A stretch of 44,610 bases of DNA from NCBI GenBank assembly GCA_025465475.1, contig JAODMR010000153.1:1-44610 (forward strand), in the 5' to 3' direction. Numbering within the stretch: the stretch's first letter is position 1; every line of letters starts with the position of its first letter. The notes beneath the pieces were generated by a model. It had not been told where the DNA came from and did no database searches. It was given only the letters and a program-made list of their open reading frames with translations. This document shows, piece after piece, positions 7,802 through 15,189 of this stretch. The translations under genes were made by a program, and so were the position numbers. The stretch comes from Micrococcaceae bacterium. Lineage in GTDB: Bacteria; Actinomycetota; Actinomycetes; Actinomycetales; Micrococcaceae.

Positions 7802-8677
7802 ATGGCCGACGACCAGCACGATCACATCCCTCCGCACCGCCCCCCGGGTGCAACCCACGATCCCGGCCTCCCCGGCGAAATGCGGGAAGACCGGTTTGTG
7901 GGCGAGGAGGACCTGACCCGTTGGCGCTCCCCCATCGGCCGGTCGCTGGCCCGCGCGGCGCACGCTCTCGCCGCTCGGCTTGGCCCGCATGGCGCGCTGA
8001 TTCTCATCTTGGTCCTTGGTGGCCTCATCGCCGTCCTGCTGACCGTACTGTTTTCCGAAGTGTACGAGTCAGTGACCGAAGCTGATGGCGTGGCCGGCTT
8101 GGACCATCCCCTGCTGGAGACAGCCCTTGGCCTGCGCTCTCCCTTTGCCGACTCGGCAGTCACCGCGTACACCGACGTCGGTGGTGTCATTGGCATGCCC
8201 ATCCTGGCCCTGGTCATCATGTTTGTGCTCGCGTTCCGGCGCAAGTCCTGGACACCGGTGATCCTGATGCTCGCGGCGGCGGGAGGGTCCCTGTTGATGA
8301 CGATTGCCGGCAAGCAGCTGTTCGGGCGTTCCCGGCCACCGCTCGCCGATGCCGTCCCGCCCTACGAATATTCGCCGTCGTTCCCCAGCGGGCACACGCT
8401 CAACGCCTTTGTTATCGCGGGAATTGTGGCCTACCTGCTGATTCTGCGCCAGCACAGCAGGCGCGCCCGCGTCCTAACCATGACGATTGCCGCCCTGTTC
8501 GCGTTCACGATCGGGCTTAGCCGGGTCTTCCTGGGCCACCACTGGTTCACCGACGTGCTGGCTGCGTGGATCCTAGGGGCGGCCTGGTTGTCGCTGGTGA
8601 TCACCGCCCACCGCCTGTACCTCACCGTGCGGCACCATGCATCCCCTGCCATGGACACCGGTCCGCCTGCTACCTAG
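7802..8677 (+). CDS. PAP2-family membrane phosphatase
   Basis: 291 residues with an AGGATGGCAGG ribosome site. After a hydrophilic ~60-residue N terminus come about six membrane helices. All three type-2 phosphatidic acid phosphatase motifs are present: KQLFGRSRP (KX6RP), SFPSGHT (PSGH), and SRVFLGHHWFTDV (SRX5HX3D) with the nucleophilic His in the last. Enzymes of this family dephosphorylate phosphatidate, undecaprenyl pyrophosphate or related lipids on the outer membrane face. The presence of a TDVGG segment between helices fits the family. A role in undecaprenyl-pyrophosphate recycling or lipid turnover is inference. It is divergent from ribokinase. Confidence 0.9.
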   Translation: MADDQHDHIPPHRPPGATHDPGLPGEMREDRFVGEEDLTRWRSPIGRSLARAAHALAARLGPHGALILILVLGGLIAVLLTVLFSEVYESVTEADGVAGLDHPLLETALGLRSPFADSAVTAYTDVGGVIGMPILALVIMFVLAFRRKSWTPVILMLAAAGGSLLMTIAGKQLFGRSRPPLADAVPPYEYSPSFPSGHTLNAFVIAGIVAYLLILRQHSRRARVLTMTIAALFAFTIGLSRVFLGHHWFTDVLAAWILGAAWLSLVITAHRLYLTVRHHASPAMDTGPPAT

Positions 8678-8739
8678 GCTGAAAAGGAGCCGCGGCTGCT
8701 GTTGCGGCGTAGGACCATCCAGACAGGGAGAGTTGCATC

Positions 8740-8919
8740 GTGACTACAGCTGACAACGGCAAGATGGCACCTTTTGAGGACGACGGCGAGACGGCTGAGC
8801 CGCAGTCCGGGGAGTCACAGGAAGGAACCCTCGACGCGGGCGAAACGGCTGAACCGGACGCCGGGCAGGAGACGGGCGAGGACGCCAAGAACCCTCCGCT
8901 GCCTCGTCAGTGGAACTGA
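8740..8919 (+). CDS. Small acidic protein, 59 residues
   Basis: A GTG start with GGGAGAG eight bases upstream opens a 59-codon frame ending in TGA, 62 bp after the PAP2 gene. The protein is very acidic (about a quarter Glu/Asp) with an internal near-duplication, DDGETAEPQSG and DAGETAEPDAG, and ends PPLPRQWN. There is no membrane segment and no family that I recognise. The good ribosome site, the terminator-like hairpin right after the stop, and position in the PAP2 transcription direction support it as a real gene. Function unknown. Confidence 0.6.
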   Translation: MTTADNGKMAPFEDDGETAEPQSGESQEGTLDAGETAEPDAGQETGEDAKNPPLPRQWN

Positions 8920-8942
8920 GCTGACCGCAGCGCTGCCCCCAA

Positions 8943-8981
8943 CACCACACGCCCCGGAGGATATTCCCGGGGCGTGTGGTG
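8943..8981. terminator. 15-bp hairpin, probable bidirectional terminator
   Basis: CACCACACGCCCCGG (8943-8957) pairs perfectly with CCGGGGCGTGTGGTG (8967-8981) around a 9-base loop. It lies 23 bp after the small acidic gene and before the convergent LacI gene. There is no U-tract, as is common for actinobacterial terminators. Confidence 0.7.
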
Positions 8982-8986
8982 CATAA

Positions 8987-9064
8987 CTCGACACTCGGTC
9001 GCACCGCAGCGATGCTTATCTCGACACTCGGTCGCACCGCAGCGGTGCTTATCTCGACACTCGG
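8987..9064. repeat. 33-bp tandem repeat, about 2.4 copies
   Basis: CTCGACACTCGG occurs at 8987, 9020 and 9053, exactly 33 bp apart. The two full units differ by one base (GATGCTTAT versus GGTGCTTAT) and each carries TCGCACCGCAGCG. The array ends against the stop codon of the LacI gene. A related copy sits at 319-341. Confidence 0.85.
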
Positions 9065-9067
9065 CGG

Positions 9068-10159
9068 TTAGGAGGCGGCGGCTTCGGGAAGGGCTGACGG
9101 TGGAACGCCGATGGAGCCGCGCAGGATCAGCGTCGCCTCGAAGGCAGGGGTTGCCGGGACCTGCACTCGGCCGGAGATGCGGGCAATAACCGTCTTGGCC
9201 GCTGCTGCCCCAATGTCGTAGACCGGCTGGGCAATCACGCTCAGCGGTGGAGTCGTGAGCCTGGTCCACGGGAAATCGTCGTACATCAGGATCGACACCT
9301 CGCCGGGAATGTCCAGGTCCAGCGCCTGGATCTCCTCCACCACGCTGAGGGCGATCAGCCCGTCGGAGGCGACAATCGCCGTCGCCGGGTTGCTGCCTGC
9401 CAGCAGGTCCCGCGTTATGCGCCGGATACTGTCCGCGTTCCCGGCGTTCAACCGGACCAGGTCGGGAGGCAGGGACAGGCCGGCCTGTCCAAAGGCCTGT
9501 TCCATGCCGGTCAGGCGCTCCATGATTTGCGACGAGTGCAGACGGATGCCCGGCCGGTACGGCTCCCCCGAGTCGATGGTCGAAACGAACGCGATGCGGG
9601 TGTGCCCCTGCTCCAACAGGTGGCGGGTGGACGCGAACGCCACCGAGGTCATGTCAACGGCCATCACCTCGGCGGGAACTCCCTGGGCTTGCCGGTCAAC
9701 CAGCACCAGCGGGCGGCCGGACTCGTAAACTCGACGTAAATGTTCGGTTTCCAGCGACGATGCCGGAGCCACGATCAGCCCGTCAACGCGCTTATCCAGC
9801 AGCACCTGCACGGCGTCCCGCTCAATGGTCACATCCTCTCCGGTGTTGACCAGGATGACGTCGAACCCGGCACGCTTCGCGGTGTCCGAAATACCCCTCA
9901 TCAGCAGCCCAAAATGCGGGTTCTCTATATCCCCAACCACTACGCCCAGCGTGTGCGATTTCCCGGTATTCATGGTCCTGGCGAGCTCGTTGGGACGATA
10001 ATCAAGCTCCTGCGCGGCAGCCAGGACCCGCTCCCGGACGTCGTCACTAACGGCGCCATAATTGCCCAGCGCGCGGGCCGCCTGAGCCTTCGATACGCCG
10101 GCACGCTTTGCCACGTCAGCGACGGTCGCATCCCGCCGGACGGGTTGTAATCTTTCCAT
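9068..10159 (-). CDS. LacI-family transcriptional regulator
   Basis: 363 residues from ATG 10159, with GAAAGG upstream; the long frame beyond it is not supported. Residues ~10-60 form the LacI helix-turn-helix and hinge: [40 protein letters not shown] and LARTM. The rest is the periplasmic-binding-protein-like effector domain, with [26 protein letters not shown] and the usual [20 protein letters not shown] near the end. It is transcribed divergently from an ABC importer/oxidoreductase operon, with two matching near-palindromes in between, so it most likely represses that operon and responds to the imported compound or a catabolite. Its C terminus abuts the 33-bp repeat. Confidence 0.92.
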   Translation of the reverse strand: MERLQPVRRDATVADVAKRAGVSKAQAARALGNYGAVSDDVRERVLAAAQELDYRPNELARTMNTGKSHTLGVVVGDIENPHFGLLMRGISDTAKRAGFDVILVNTGEDVTIERDAVQVLLDKRVDGLIVAPASSLETEHLRRVYESGRPLVLVDRQAQGVPAEVMAVDMTSVAFASTRHLLEQGHTRIAFVSTIDSGEPYRPGIRLHSSQIMERLTGMEQAFGQAGLSLPPDLVRLNAGNADSIRRITRDLLAGSNPATAIVASDGLIALSVVEEIQALDLDIPGEVSILMYDDFPWTRLTTPPLSVIAQPVYDIGAAAAKTVIARISGRVQVPATPAFEATLILRGSIGVPPSALPEAAAS

Positions 10160-10179
10160 TTCAGCCTTTCGAAACACCC

Positions 10180-10209
10180 TTGACGGGTGGAGAAGCGATG
10201 ACCTACTGT
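10180..10209 (+). promoter_or_regulatory. Candidate promoter for the ABC importer operon
   Basis: TTGACG (10180-10185) and TACTGT (10204-10209) are separated by 18 bp. A start about seven bases later would put both operators within the first ~50 transcribed bases, as expected for LacI-type roadblock repression. Confidence 0.45.
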
Positions 10210-10224
10210 TCCTAGCAACCGATG

Positions 10225-10238
10225 TGAGTCCGGTCTCA
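10225..10238. promoter_or_regulatory. Operator 1, TGAGTCCGGTCTCA
   Basis: A near-palindrome with a CCGG centre and TGAG/CTCA ends; one base pair (T opposite T) breaks full symmetry. It is the exact reverse complement of operator 2, centres 25 bp apart. The central CG is typical of LacI-family sites. Confidence 0.65.
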
Positions 10239-10249
10239 AACCTACTCAC

Positions 10250-10263
10250 TGAGACCGGACTCA
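10250..10263. promoter_or_regulatory. Operator 2, TGAGACCGGACTCA
   Basis: Reverse complement of operator 1, so together they are also a 14-bp-arm inverted repeat with an 11-base loop. It lies between the divergent LacI and substrate-binding-protein genes. The hairpin reading is an alternative, but the internal symmetry of each arm favours protein binding. Confidence 0.65.
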
Positions 10264-10322
10264 GCAAGAGTTCCCCGTTCAGGCGGTTCATAACTGCCGC
10301 TCTTTCCACGATTGGACATGCA

Positions 10323-11195
10323 GTGATCAAAGGCTTCAAGCTTCGCCCCGCGGCCCTGGCCGCCACCGCGCTGGCAGCGGTCCTGGCCCTCTCCGGCTGT
10401 GGCGGCTCCGCTTCTTCCAGCACCTCCGAGTCCAACCCCTACGGCCTGATCCAGGCCGGCACCATTCGCGTGGCCAGCCTCGGTGATTCCAAGCCCTACA
10501 CATTCACCGACGCTTCCGGAAACTTCACCGGCTTTGACGTTGAGCTGTTCAAGGACGTGGCCCACCGCGCCGGCGTGGACAACGTCGTCTTCACCGGCCA
10601 GGACTTCTCCGGCCTGCTGGCAGCGGTTTCCAATGGCCAGTTCGACGTCGGCGCAGCGGCCATCGGCATCACCGACAAGCGCAAGCAGACGGTTGACTTC
10701 TCCGACGGCTATCTGGCCGGCTACCTGACCGTCATCACCACCAAGACCTCCGGCATCACGGACGTGGGCGGCCTGAACGGCAAGCGCCTGGGCGTGGTCC
10801 AAGGCACCCTGCAGGAGGCCTACGCCGTAAAGAACTTCCCCTCCGCCAACCTGGTCCGCTTCCCCGACAACAACACGGCCATCGCTGCCGTCAACAGCGG
10901 CACCGTGGACGCGCACTTCCTGGACTACGAGGCCGCCAAGGCCTACCAGGAGCAGTTCGGCCTGGTCAGCGCAGCGGACATCCCCTCCTTCGATGCTCCC
11001 GCCGGCTTCGCCGTCGCCAAGGGCAAAACCGCCCTGCTGGAGGCCCTGAACAAGGGCCTGGCCGATGCCATGGAGGACGGCACCTGGAAGAGCCTCTACC
11101 AGAAGTGGTTCCCCGGTTCACCGATGCCGACCCAGTACCTGCCCAAGGCGGACCAGGCAGCCAGCCCGGCTGCCACCGCGTCCGTTACCCCGTAA
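10323..11195 (+). CDS. Amino-acid-type ABC transporter substrate-binding lipoprotein
   Basis: 290 residues from the GTG at 10323. Residues 1-26 are a lipoprotein signal: positive start, hydrophobic run, then LSGC with the lipidated Cys at 26. The mature part is a family-3 extracellular solute-binding protein: [43 protein letters not shown] (the usual T-R motif is replaced), then [14 protein letters not shown] and [17 protein letters not shown]. It captures a polar amino acid or amine-like ligand outside the membrane and delivers it to the permease encoded next. It is the first gene of the operon, followed by a strong hairpin before the permease. The ribosome site is weak (GGA). The ligand cannot be read from sequence. 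Confidence 0.9.
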   Translation: MIKGFKLRPAALAATALAAVLALSGCGGSASSSTSESNPYGLIQAGTIRVASLGDSKPYTFTDASGNFTGFDVELFKDVAHRAGVDNVVFTGQDFSGLLAAVSNGQFDVGAAAIGITDKRKQTVDFSDGYLAGYLTVITTKTSGITDVGGLNGKRLGVVQGTLQEAYAVKNFPSANLVRFPDNNTAIAAVNSGTVDAHFLDYEAAKAYQEQFGLVSAADIPSFDAPAGFAVAKGKTALLEALNKGLADAMEDGTWKSLYQKWFPGSPMPTQYLPKADQAASPAATASVTP

Positions 11196-11219
11196 CTACC
11201 GCACGCAGCATTGCATCCC

Positions 11220-11252
11220 GCTGCGGGCCGACCACCCGGGACGGCCCGCAGC
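11220..11252 (+). promoter_or_regulatory. 11-bp hairpin between binding-protein and permease genes
   Basis: GCTGCGGGCCG (11220-11230) pairs perfectly with CGGCCCGCAGC (11242-11252), loop 11 bases. In importer operons such intergenic stems commonly protect or partly terminate the mRNA so the binding protein is made in excess. That role here is inference. Confidence 0.7.
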
Positions 11253-11282
11253 CCCCCCAACTCCTAAACCCTGAGAGCAATC

Positions 11283-12071
11283 ATGGACTGGCTCAACACC
11301 ATCATCCGCACCTTCTTCGACTTCAAGGCGATGGCCGAGGTGCTGCCCCAGCTCCTCGGGGTCGGCCTGCTGAACACCCTCATCATTTCCGTGTCGGCCA
11401 CCGTCATCGGCGTGGTGCTGGGCATGATCGTCGCAGTCATGGGCATCTCGCCCTCCAAATGGCTGCGCCTTCCGGCCCGTATCTACACCGACCTTTTCCG
11501 CGGCCTCCCGGCGATCCTGACCATCCTGCTAATCGGACAGGGCTTCGCCAAACTTAGTCAAAGCATTTTCGGGCCGTCGCCGTATCCGTTGGGGATCGTG
11601 GCCCTGAGCCTCATCGCCAGCGCCTACATCGGCGAAATTTTCCGCGCCGGCATTCTCGGCGTCGAGAAGGGCCAGCTGGAGGCCTGCCGTGCCTTGGGCA
11701 TGAGCTATGCCAAGGCCATGGCCCTGGTCGTGGTGCCGCAGGGTGTGCGCCGCGTGCTGCCCGCCCTGGTCAACCAGTTCATCGCCATCGTCAAGGACTC
11801 GTCCCTGGTCTACTTCCTGGGCCTGCTGGTCAGCGAGCGCGAACTGTTCCGGGTCGGCCAGGACGCCGCGGTCTTGTCCGGCAACCTGTCCCCGCTGGTC
11901 ATGGCGGGCATCTTCTACCTGGTGATCACCGTCCCGCTGACGCACCTGGTCAACTACTTCGACAACCGCTTCCGAACCGGCCGCCGGCGCCCCACCGCCC
12001 CGAGCAGTGGCCTGAATGAAGTGCAAGAACTCAGCGCGGTTTCACCGCTCACCACCGGGAGCAACACATGA
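11283..12071 (+). CDS. Amino acid ABC transporter permease (HisM/GlnP type)
   Basis: 262 residues, about five membrane helices. [20 protein letters not shown] is the typical N-terminal TM segment of polar-amino-acid permeases, and the cytoplasmic EAA loop [20 protein letters not shown] contacts the ATPase. The helix following it ends in [11 protein letters not shown], also standard. Only one permease is encoded, so the channel is probably a homodimer. The C-terminal ~30 residues are hydrophilic. Its stop overlaps the ATPase start by ATGA, so the two are translationally coupled. Confidence 0.93.
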   Translation: MDWLNTIIRTFFDFKAMAEVLPQLLGVGLLNTLIISVSATVIGVVLGMIVAVMGISPSKWLRLPARIYTDLFRGLPAILTILLIGQGFAKLSQSIFGPSPYPLGIVALSLIASAYIGEIFRAGILGVEKGQLEACRALGMSYAKAMALVVVPQGVRRVLPALVNQFIAIVKDSSLVYFLGLLVSERELFRVGQDAAVLSGNLSPLVMAGIFYLVITVPLTHLVNYFDNRFRTGRRRPTAPSSGLNEVQELSAVSPLTTGSNT

Positions 12072-12835
12072 GCCTCACATCATCATCGCGAGCCGACATC
12101 GAGACCTTCCGCGGCTCCAGCCTGGAATTGCGCAACCTGACGATGGCCTACGGCGACATCGAAGTGCTGCGTAATGTCAGCCTGATTGTCGACCCGGGCA
12201 CCACCACCTGCATCATCGGTCCCTCCGGGTCCGGCAAGTCCACCCTGCTGCGGGGCATCAACCGGCTGCACGAACCCAAGAGCGGGGAAGTGCTGCTGAA
12301 CGGCGAAAACGCCTTGACAGCCAAACCGGACACGCTGCGCCGTCGTATCGGCATGGTCTTTCAGCATTTCAACCTGTTCCCCGATCACACGGCCCTGGAA
12401 AACGTCTCCCTCTCACTGCGCAAGGTCAAGGGCATGTCCAAGGCCGAAGCTACAGAAAGGGCGCAGCGCCGGCTTGCAGAAGTCGGCCTGGCCGAACGGG
12501 CCGACCACCGCCCACGGGACCTGTCCGGCGGCCAGCAGCAACGCGTCGCAATCGCCCGCGCGCTGGCCATGGAACCGGAAGTCATGTTGTTCGATGAAGC
12601 CACCAGCGCGCTCGACCCGGAACTGGTCAAGGGAGTGCTGAACCTGATGGCTGGCCTGGCGGGTCGCGGCATGACCATGGTGGTGGTGACGCACGAAATG
12701 GGCTTCGCCCGCAAAGTGGCTGACCAGGTCGTATTCATGGATGAGGGCGAAGTGGTGGAGGCCGGACGGCCTGGCGACCTGTTCGACCGGCCCCGGAGTG
12801 AACGCCTGCAGCGGTTCCTGTCCGAGGTGCTGTAA
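12068..12835 (+). CDS. Amino acid ABC transporter ATP-binding protein (GlnQ type)
   Basis: 255 residues with every ABC motif: Walker [11 protein letters not shown]-loop in [18 protein letters not shown], signature [15 protein letters not shown], Walker [15 protein letters not shown], and switch His in [15 protein letters not shown]. The [11 protein letters not shown]-like Q-loop and HEMGFA are diagnostic of the polar-amino-acid subfamily. It powers import by the permease encoded just upstream. A ~20-residue N-terminal extension precedes the domain. The stop and the start of the dehydrogenase gene overlap (TAATG). Confidence 0.95.
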   Translation: MSLTSSSRADIETFRGSSLELRNLTMAYGDIEVLRNVSLIVDPGTTTCIIGPSGSGKSTLLRGINRLHEPKSGEVLLNGENALTAKPDTLRRRIGMVFQHFNLFPDHTALENVSLSLRKVKGMSKAEATERAQRRLAEVGLAERADHRPRDLSGGQQQRVAIARALAMEPEVMLFDEATSALDPELVKGVLNLMAGLAGRGMTMVVVTHEMGFARKVADQVVFMDEGEVVEAGRPGDLFDRPRSERLQRFLSEVL

Positions 12836-13884
12836 TGCCTGAGACCTCCGCACGGATCCGCACAGCCATAATCGGCTTCGGGATCTCCGGCCGCGTCTTC
12901 CACGCCCCGCTGATCAGCAGTGATCCCGCCTATTCCCTCGACATCATCGCCACCGCAAACCCGGAACGGGCAACGACGGCGGCGCGACTTCACCCGCAGG
13001 CACGGATCGTCCCTGCCGCGGACGACGTGTTCGCCCTGGCTGGCGAGTTGGACCTGGTGATTCTGTGCACGCCCCCCGGGCTGCATTACGTCCAGGCCGC
13101 AGCAGCCATCGACGCAGGGCTATCCGTCGTCGTGGACAAACCGTTTGTCCCCACCTCCACCCAGGGCGAGGAACTCATCGCACGGGCCGAAGCGGCAGGG
13201 CTCACCCTCACTGTCTTCCAAAACCGCCGGTGGGACGCCGACTTCCTTACGCTCCGTCGGTTGCTGGCAGAGGGCAGCGTGGGAAACGTCGAGTCCTTTG
13301 AATCCCGTTTCGAGTGGTGGCGGCCGGAAGGGTTCGGCAACTGGCGGGACACAACTCCCGTCCGTGAGGCAGGCGGCATCCTGCATGACCTCGGTGCCCA
13401 CCTGATCGACCAGGCACTGCAGCTATTTGGCCCCGTCGCCGAGGCCTACGGCGAAACCAACGCGCCGGCAGGCGCGGGCACGGACGGACCAGGTGCGGAT
13501 ACCGCTGCGTTTGTATCGCTGCGGCACGATTCGGGGGTCCGCACCCGGCTCTGGATGAATGGCCGTGCAGCGTTGCAGGGCCCCAGGTTCTTCCTGCTGG
13601 GGTCCGCGTCCGGATACCGCAAGCACGGCCTAGACGGCCAGGAACCATCGCTGGATGCTGGCATGCTCCCCACCGAGGCCGGTTACGGGGATGAGCCGGA
13701 GGGGTCCTGGGGGGAGCTGGGCATCGGCGCGGACGTTCAGGCAGTCCCGGCAGAACGGGGAGCGTACCCGCAGTTTTACCGGCTGCTCGCTGCTGCACTG
13801 CTGCACGGCGGTTCGTTGCCCGTGGACCCGGCGGAATCGCTCGCGGCCCTACGCATCATCGAAAAAATCCACGGCATCAGCTGA
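12835..13884 (+). CDS. Gfo/Idh/MocA-family oxidoreductase
   Basis: 349 residues, start overlapping the ATPase stop by one base. N-terminal Rossmann fold: AIIGFGISGRVFHAPLI (GFGISG), IIATANPERA, and DLVILCTPPGLHY. The catalytic-region motif appears as VVVDKPFVPT (DKP in place of the usual EKP), followed by FQNRRWDADFLTLRRLL and the second-domain segment GGILHDLGAHLIDQALQLFG with the conserved Asp and His. The NAD(P)-dependent substrate is usually a sugar, inositol or sugar-acid moiety. Being inside an amino-acid-type importer operon, it may oxidise the sugar-like part of an imported conjugate; that is inference. Confidence 0.92.
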   Translation: MPETSARIRTAIIGFGISGRVFHAPLISSDPAYSLDIIATANPERATTAARLHPQARIVPAADDVFALAGELDLVILCTPPGLHYVQAAAAIDAGLSVVVDKPFVPTSTQGEELIARAEAAGLTLTVFQNRRWDADFLTLRRLLAEGSVGNVESFESRFEWWRPEGFGNWRDTTPVREAGGILHDLGAHLIDQALQLFGPVAEAYGETNAPAGAGTDGPGADTAAFVSLRHDSGVRTRLWMNGRAALQGPRFFLLGSASGYRKHGLDGQEPSLDAGMLPTEAGYGDEPEGSWGELGIGADVQAVPAERGAYPQFYRLLAAALLHGGSLPVDPAESLAALRIIEKIHGIS

Positions 13885-13958
13885 AGCGACCCTTAGACCG
13901 ACTTCGACCCTGCCAGCCTTTCGCTCCATCATTGACGACGAAGAAAAGAGAACCAACC

Positions 13959-15083
13959 GTGAATTCCGACGTTTCCACCCAACAGGTCGCTGTGATCGGT
14001 GGAGGAATCCTGGGCGTATCCACCGCTGTCCACCTGCTGCGTGGTGGTGCCTCCGTGCAGCTGCTGACGGAGGGCCCGCTGGCCAGTGGAGCCACCGGAC
14101 GCTCCTTGTCCTGGCTCAACTCCGCCGGCGAGCGCTCCAACCCCTACCACGAGCTGCGGGTGGCAGGCATCGACCGGTACCGCACGCTCTTCGCCGCTGA
14201 CCCTTCACGGGACTGGCTGCAGTTCCGGGGCGGTCTGTTCTGGCAGGCCGAGGGCCGGCTGGAGGACACCGTTGCCCGGCACCGCTACGAGAAGTCCCAC
14301 GCCTATGACTCGCACCTTCTGGAGCCGGCCGCCGTCGGCGATGCCGCCCCGGAAGTCAACCCGTCGGCGGTCAGCGAGGCTGCCATCTTCAATCCCGGCG
14401 AGGGCTGGGTAAGCTTGCCCGACCTGGTCGAGCACCTGATGAACGAGTTCCATGAACTGGGCGGTTCGCTGCTGGTCAACGCCGGCAGGGTCTCCGTGGA
14501 GGTTCAGGACGGCCGGGCGACGGGCGTCCGCACGGCGACCGGCGAAACCTACGCCGCAGACGCCGTCGTGGTGGCTTGCGGCGCTGCCACCCCCGACGTC
14601 GTCGCTCCCCTGGGCGTGACCATCGACAATGCCTCTCCGGTCTCCATGCTGGTGCTGACCAAGCCCTTGGAGAACGCACCGACAGTGGTAATGAACACCC
14701 CCCGGGCAGCGGTCCGTCCCAATCCCGGTAACACGCTGGCACTGGACCACGACTGGTATGAGGAATCCATCACCGAACACGGGGACGGAACCTTCAGCAT
14801 TCCGGAGGACGTGGTGCAGGAACTCGCCGATGAAGCATCGAAATTGCTGGCCGGCAATCCGGAGTTGAAGCCCGCCTCCTGGAAGATCGGCCGGAAACCG
14901 ATCCCCGGGGATGGCGAGCCCGTGTTCGGTGAGCTGGAGAAGGTCCCCGGTTGCTTTGTCGCCTTCACCCACTCCGGTGCCACGCTGGGGCTCATCGCCG
15001 GGGAACTGCTCGCCGGCGAAGTCCTCTCGGGAGAGAAGCACCCGCTGTTCGCTACCTTCCGTCCCGAACGCTTCGCCGCGTAA
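13959..15083 (+). CDS. FAD-dependent amine/amino-acid oxidoreductase (DAO family)
   Basis: 374 residues from the GTG at 13959; an in-frame TTG at 13932 would add nine residues. The N terminus VAVIGGGILGVSTAVHLLRG is the FAD-binding GxGxxG fold, GATGRSLSWLNS lies next to the flavin, GEGWVSLPDLVEHL is substrate-side, and the C-terminal IPGDGEPVFGEL and THSGATLGLIAGELLAGEV complete the DAO/DadA-type domain. Such enzymes oxidatively cleave or deaminate secondary amines: sarcosine, D-amino acids, fructosyl amino acids. It is the last gene of the LacI-controlled operon, and a 24-bp terminator hairpin follows. The combination suggests breakdown of an N-substituted amino acid or opine/Amadori-like compound. 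Confidence 0.9.
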   Translation: MNSDVSTQQVAVIGGGILGVSTAVHLLRGGASVQLLTEGPLASGATGRSLSWLNSAGERSNPYHELRVAGIDRYRTLFAADPSRDWLQFRGGLFWQAEGRLEDTVARHRYEKSHAYDSHLLEPAAVGDAAPEVNPSAVSEAAIFNPGEGWVSLPDLVEHLMNEFHELGGSLLVNAGRVSVEVQDGRATGVRTATGETYAADAVVVACGAATPDVVAPLGVTIDNASPVSMLVLTKPLENAPTVVMNTPRAAVRPNPGNTLALDHDWYEESITEHGDGTFSIPEDVVQELADEASKLLAGNPELKPASWKIGRKPIPGDGEPVFGELEKVPGCFVAFTHSGATLGLIAGELLAGEVLSGEKHPLFATFRPERFAA

Positions 15084-15107
15084 CCTCCCGGGGCGCCCCA
15101 GCGCGTA

Positions 15108-15158
15108 CCCAAAACAGGTGCCCACCGGCTGATTCAGCCGGTGGGCACCTGTTTTGGG
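15108..15158. terminator. 24-bp perfect hairpin terminator
   Basis: Bases 15108-15131 pair without mismatch with 15135-15158 around a 3-base loop; the arms begin CCCAAAACAGGTGCCC. The right arm contains TTTT near its end. It closes the oxidoreductase operon 25 bp after the stop. Confidence 0.85.
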
Positions 15159-15189
15159 GCTGCCCGGCACCTTGGTCCACCCTTTAAAG

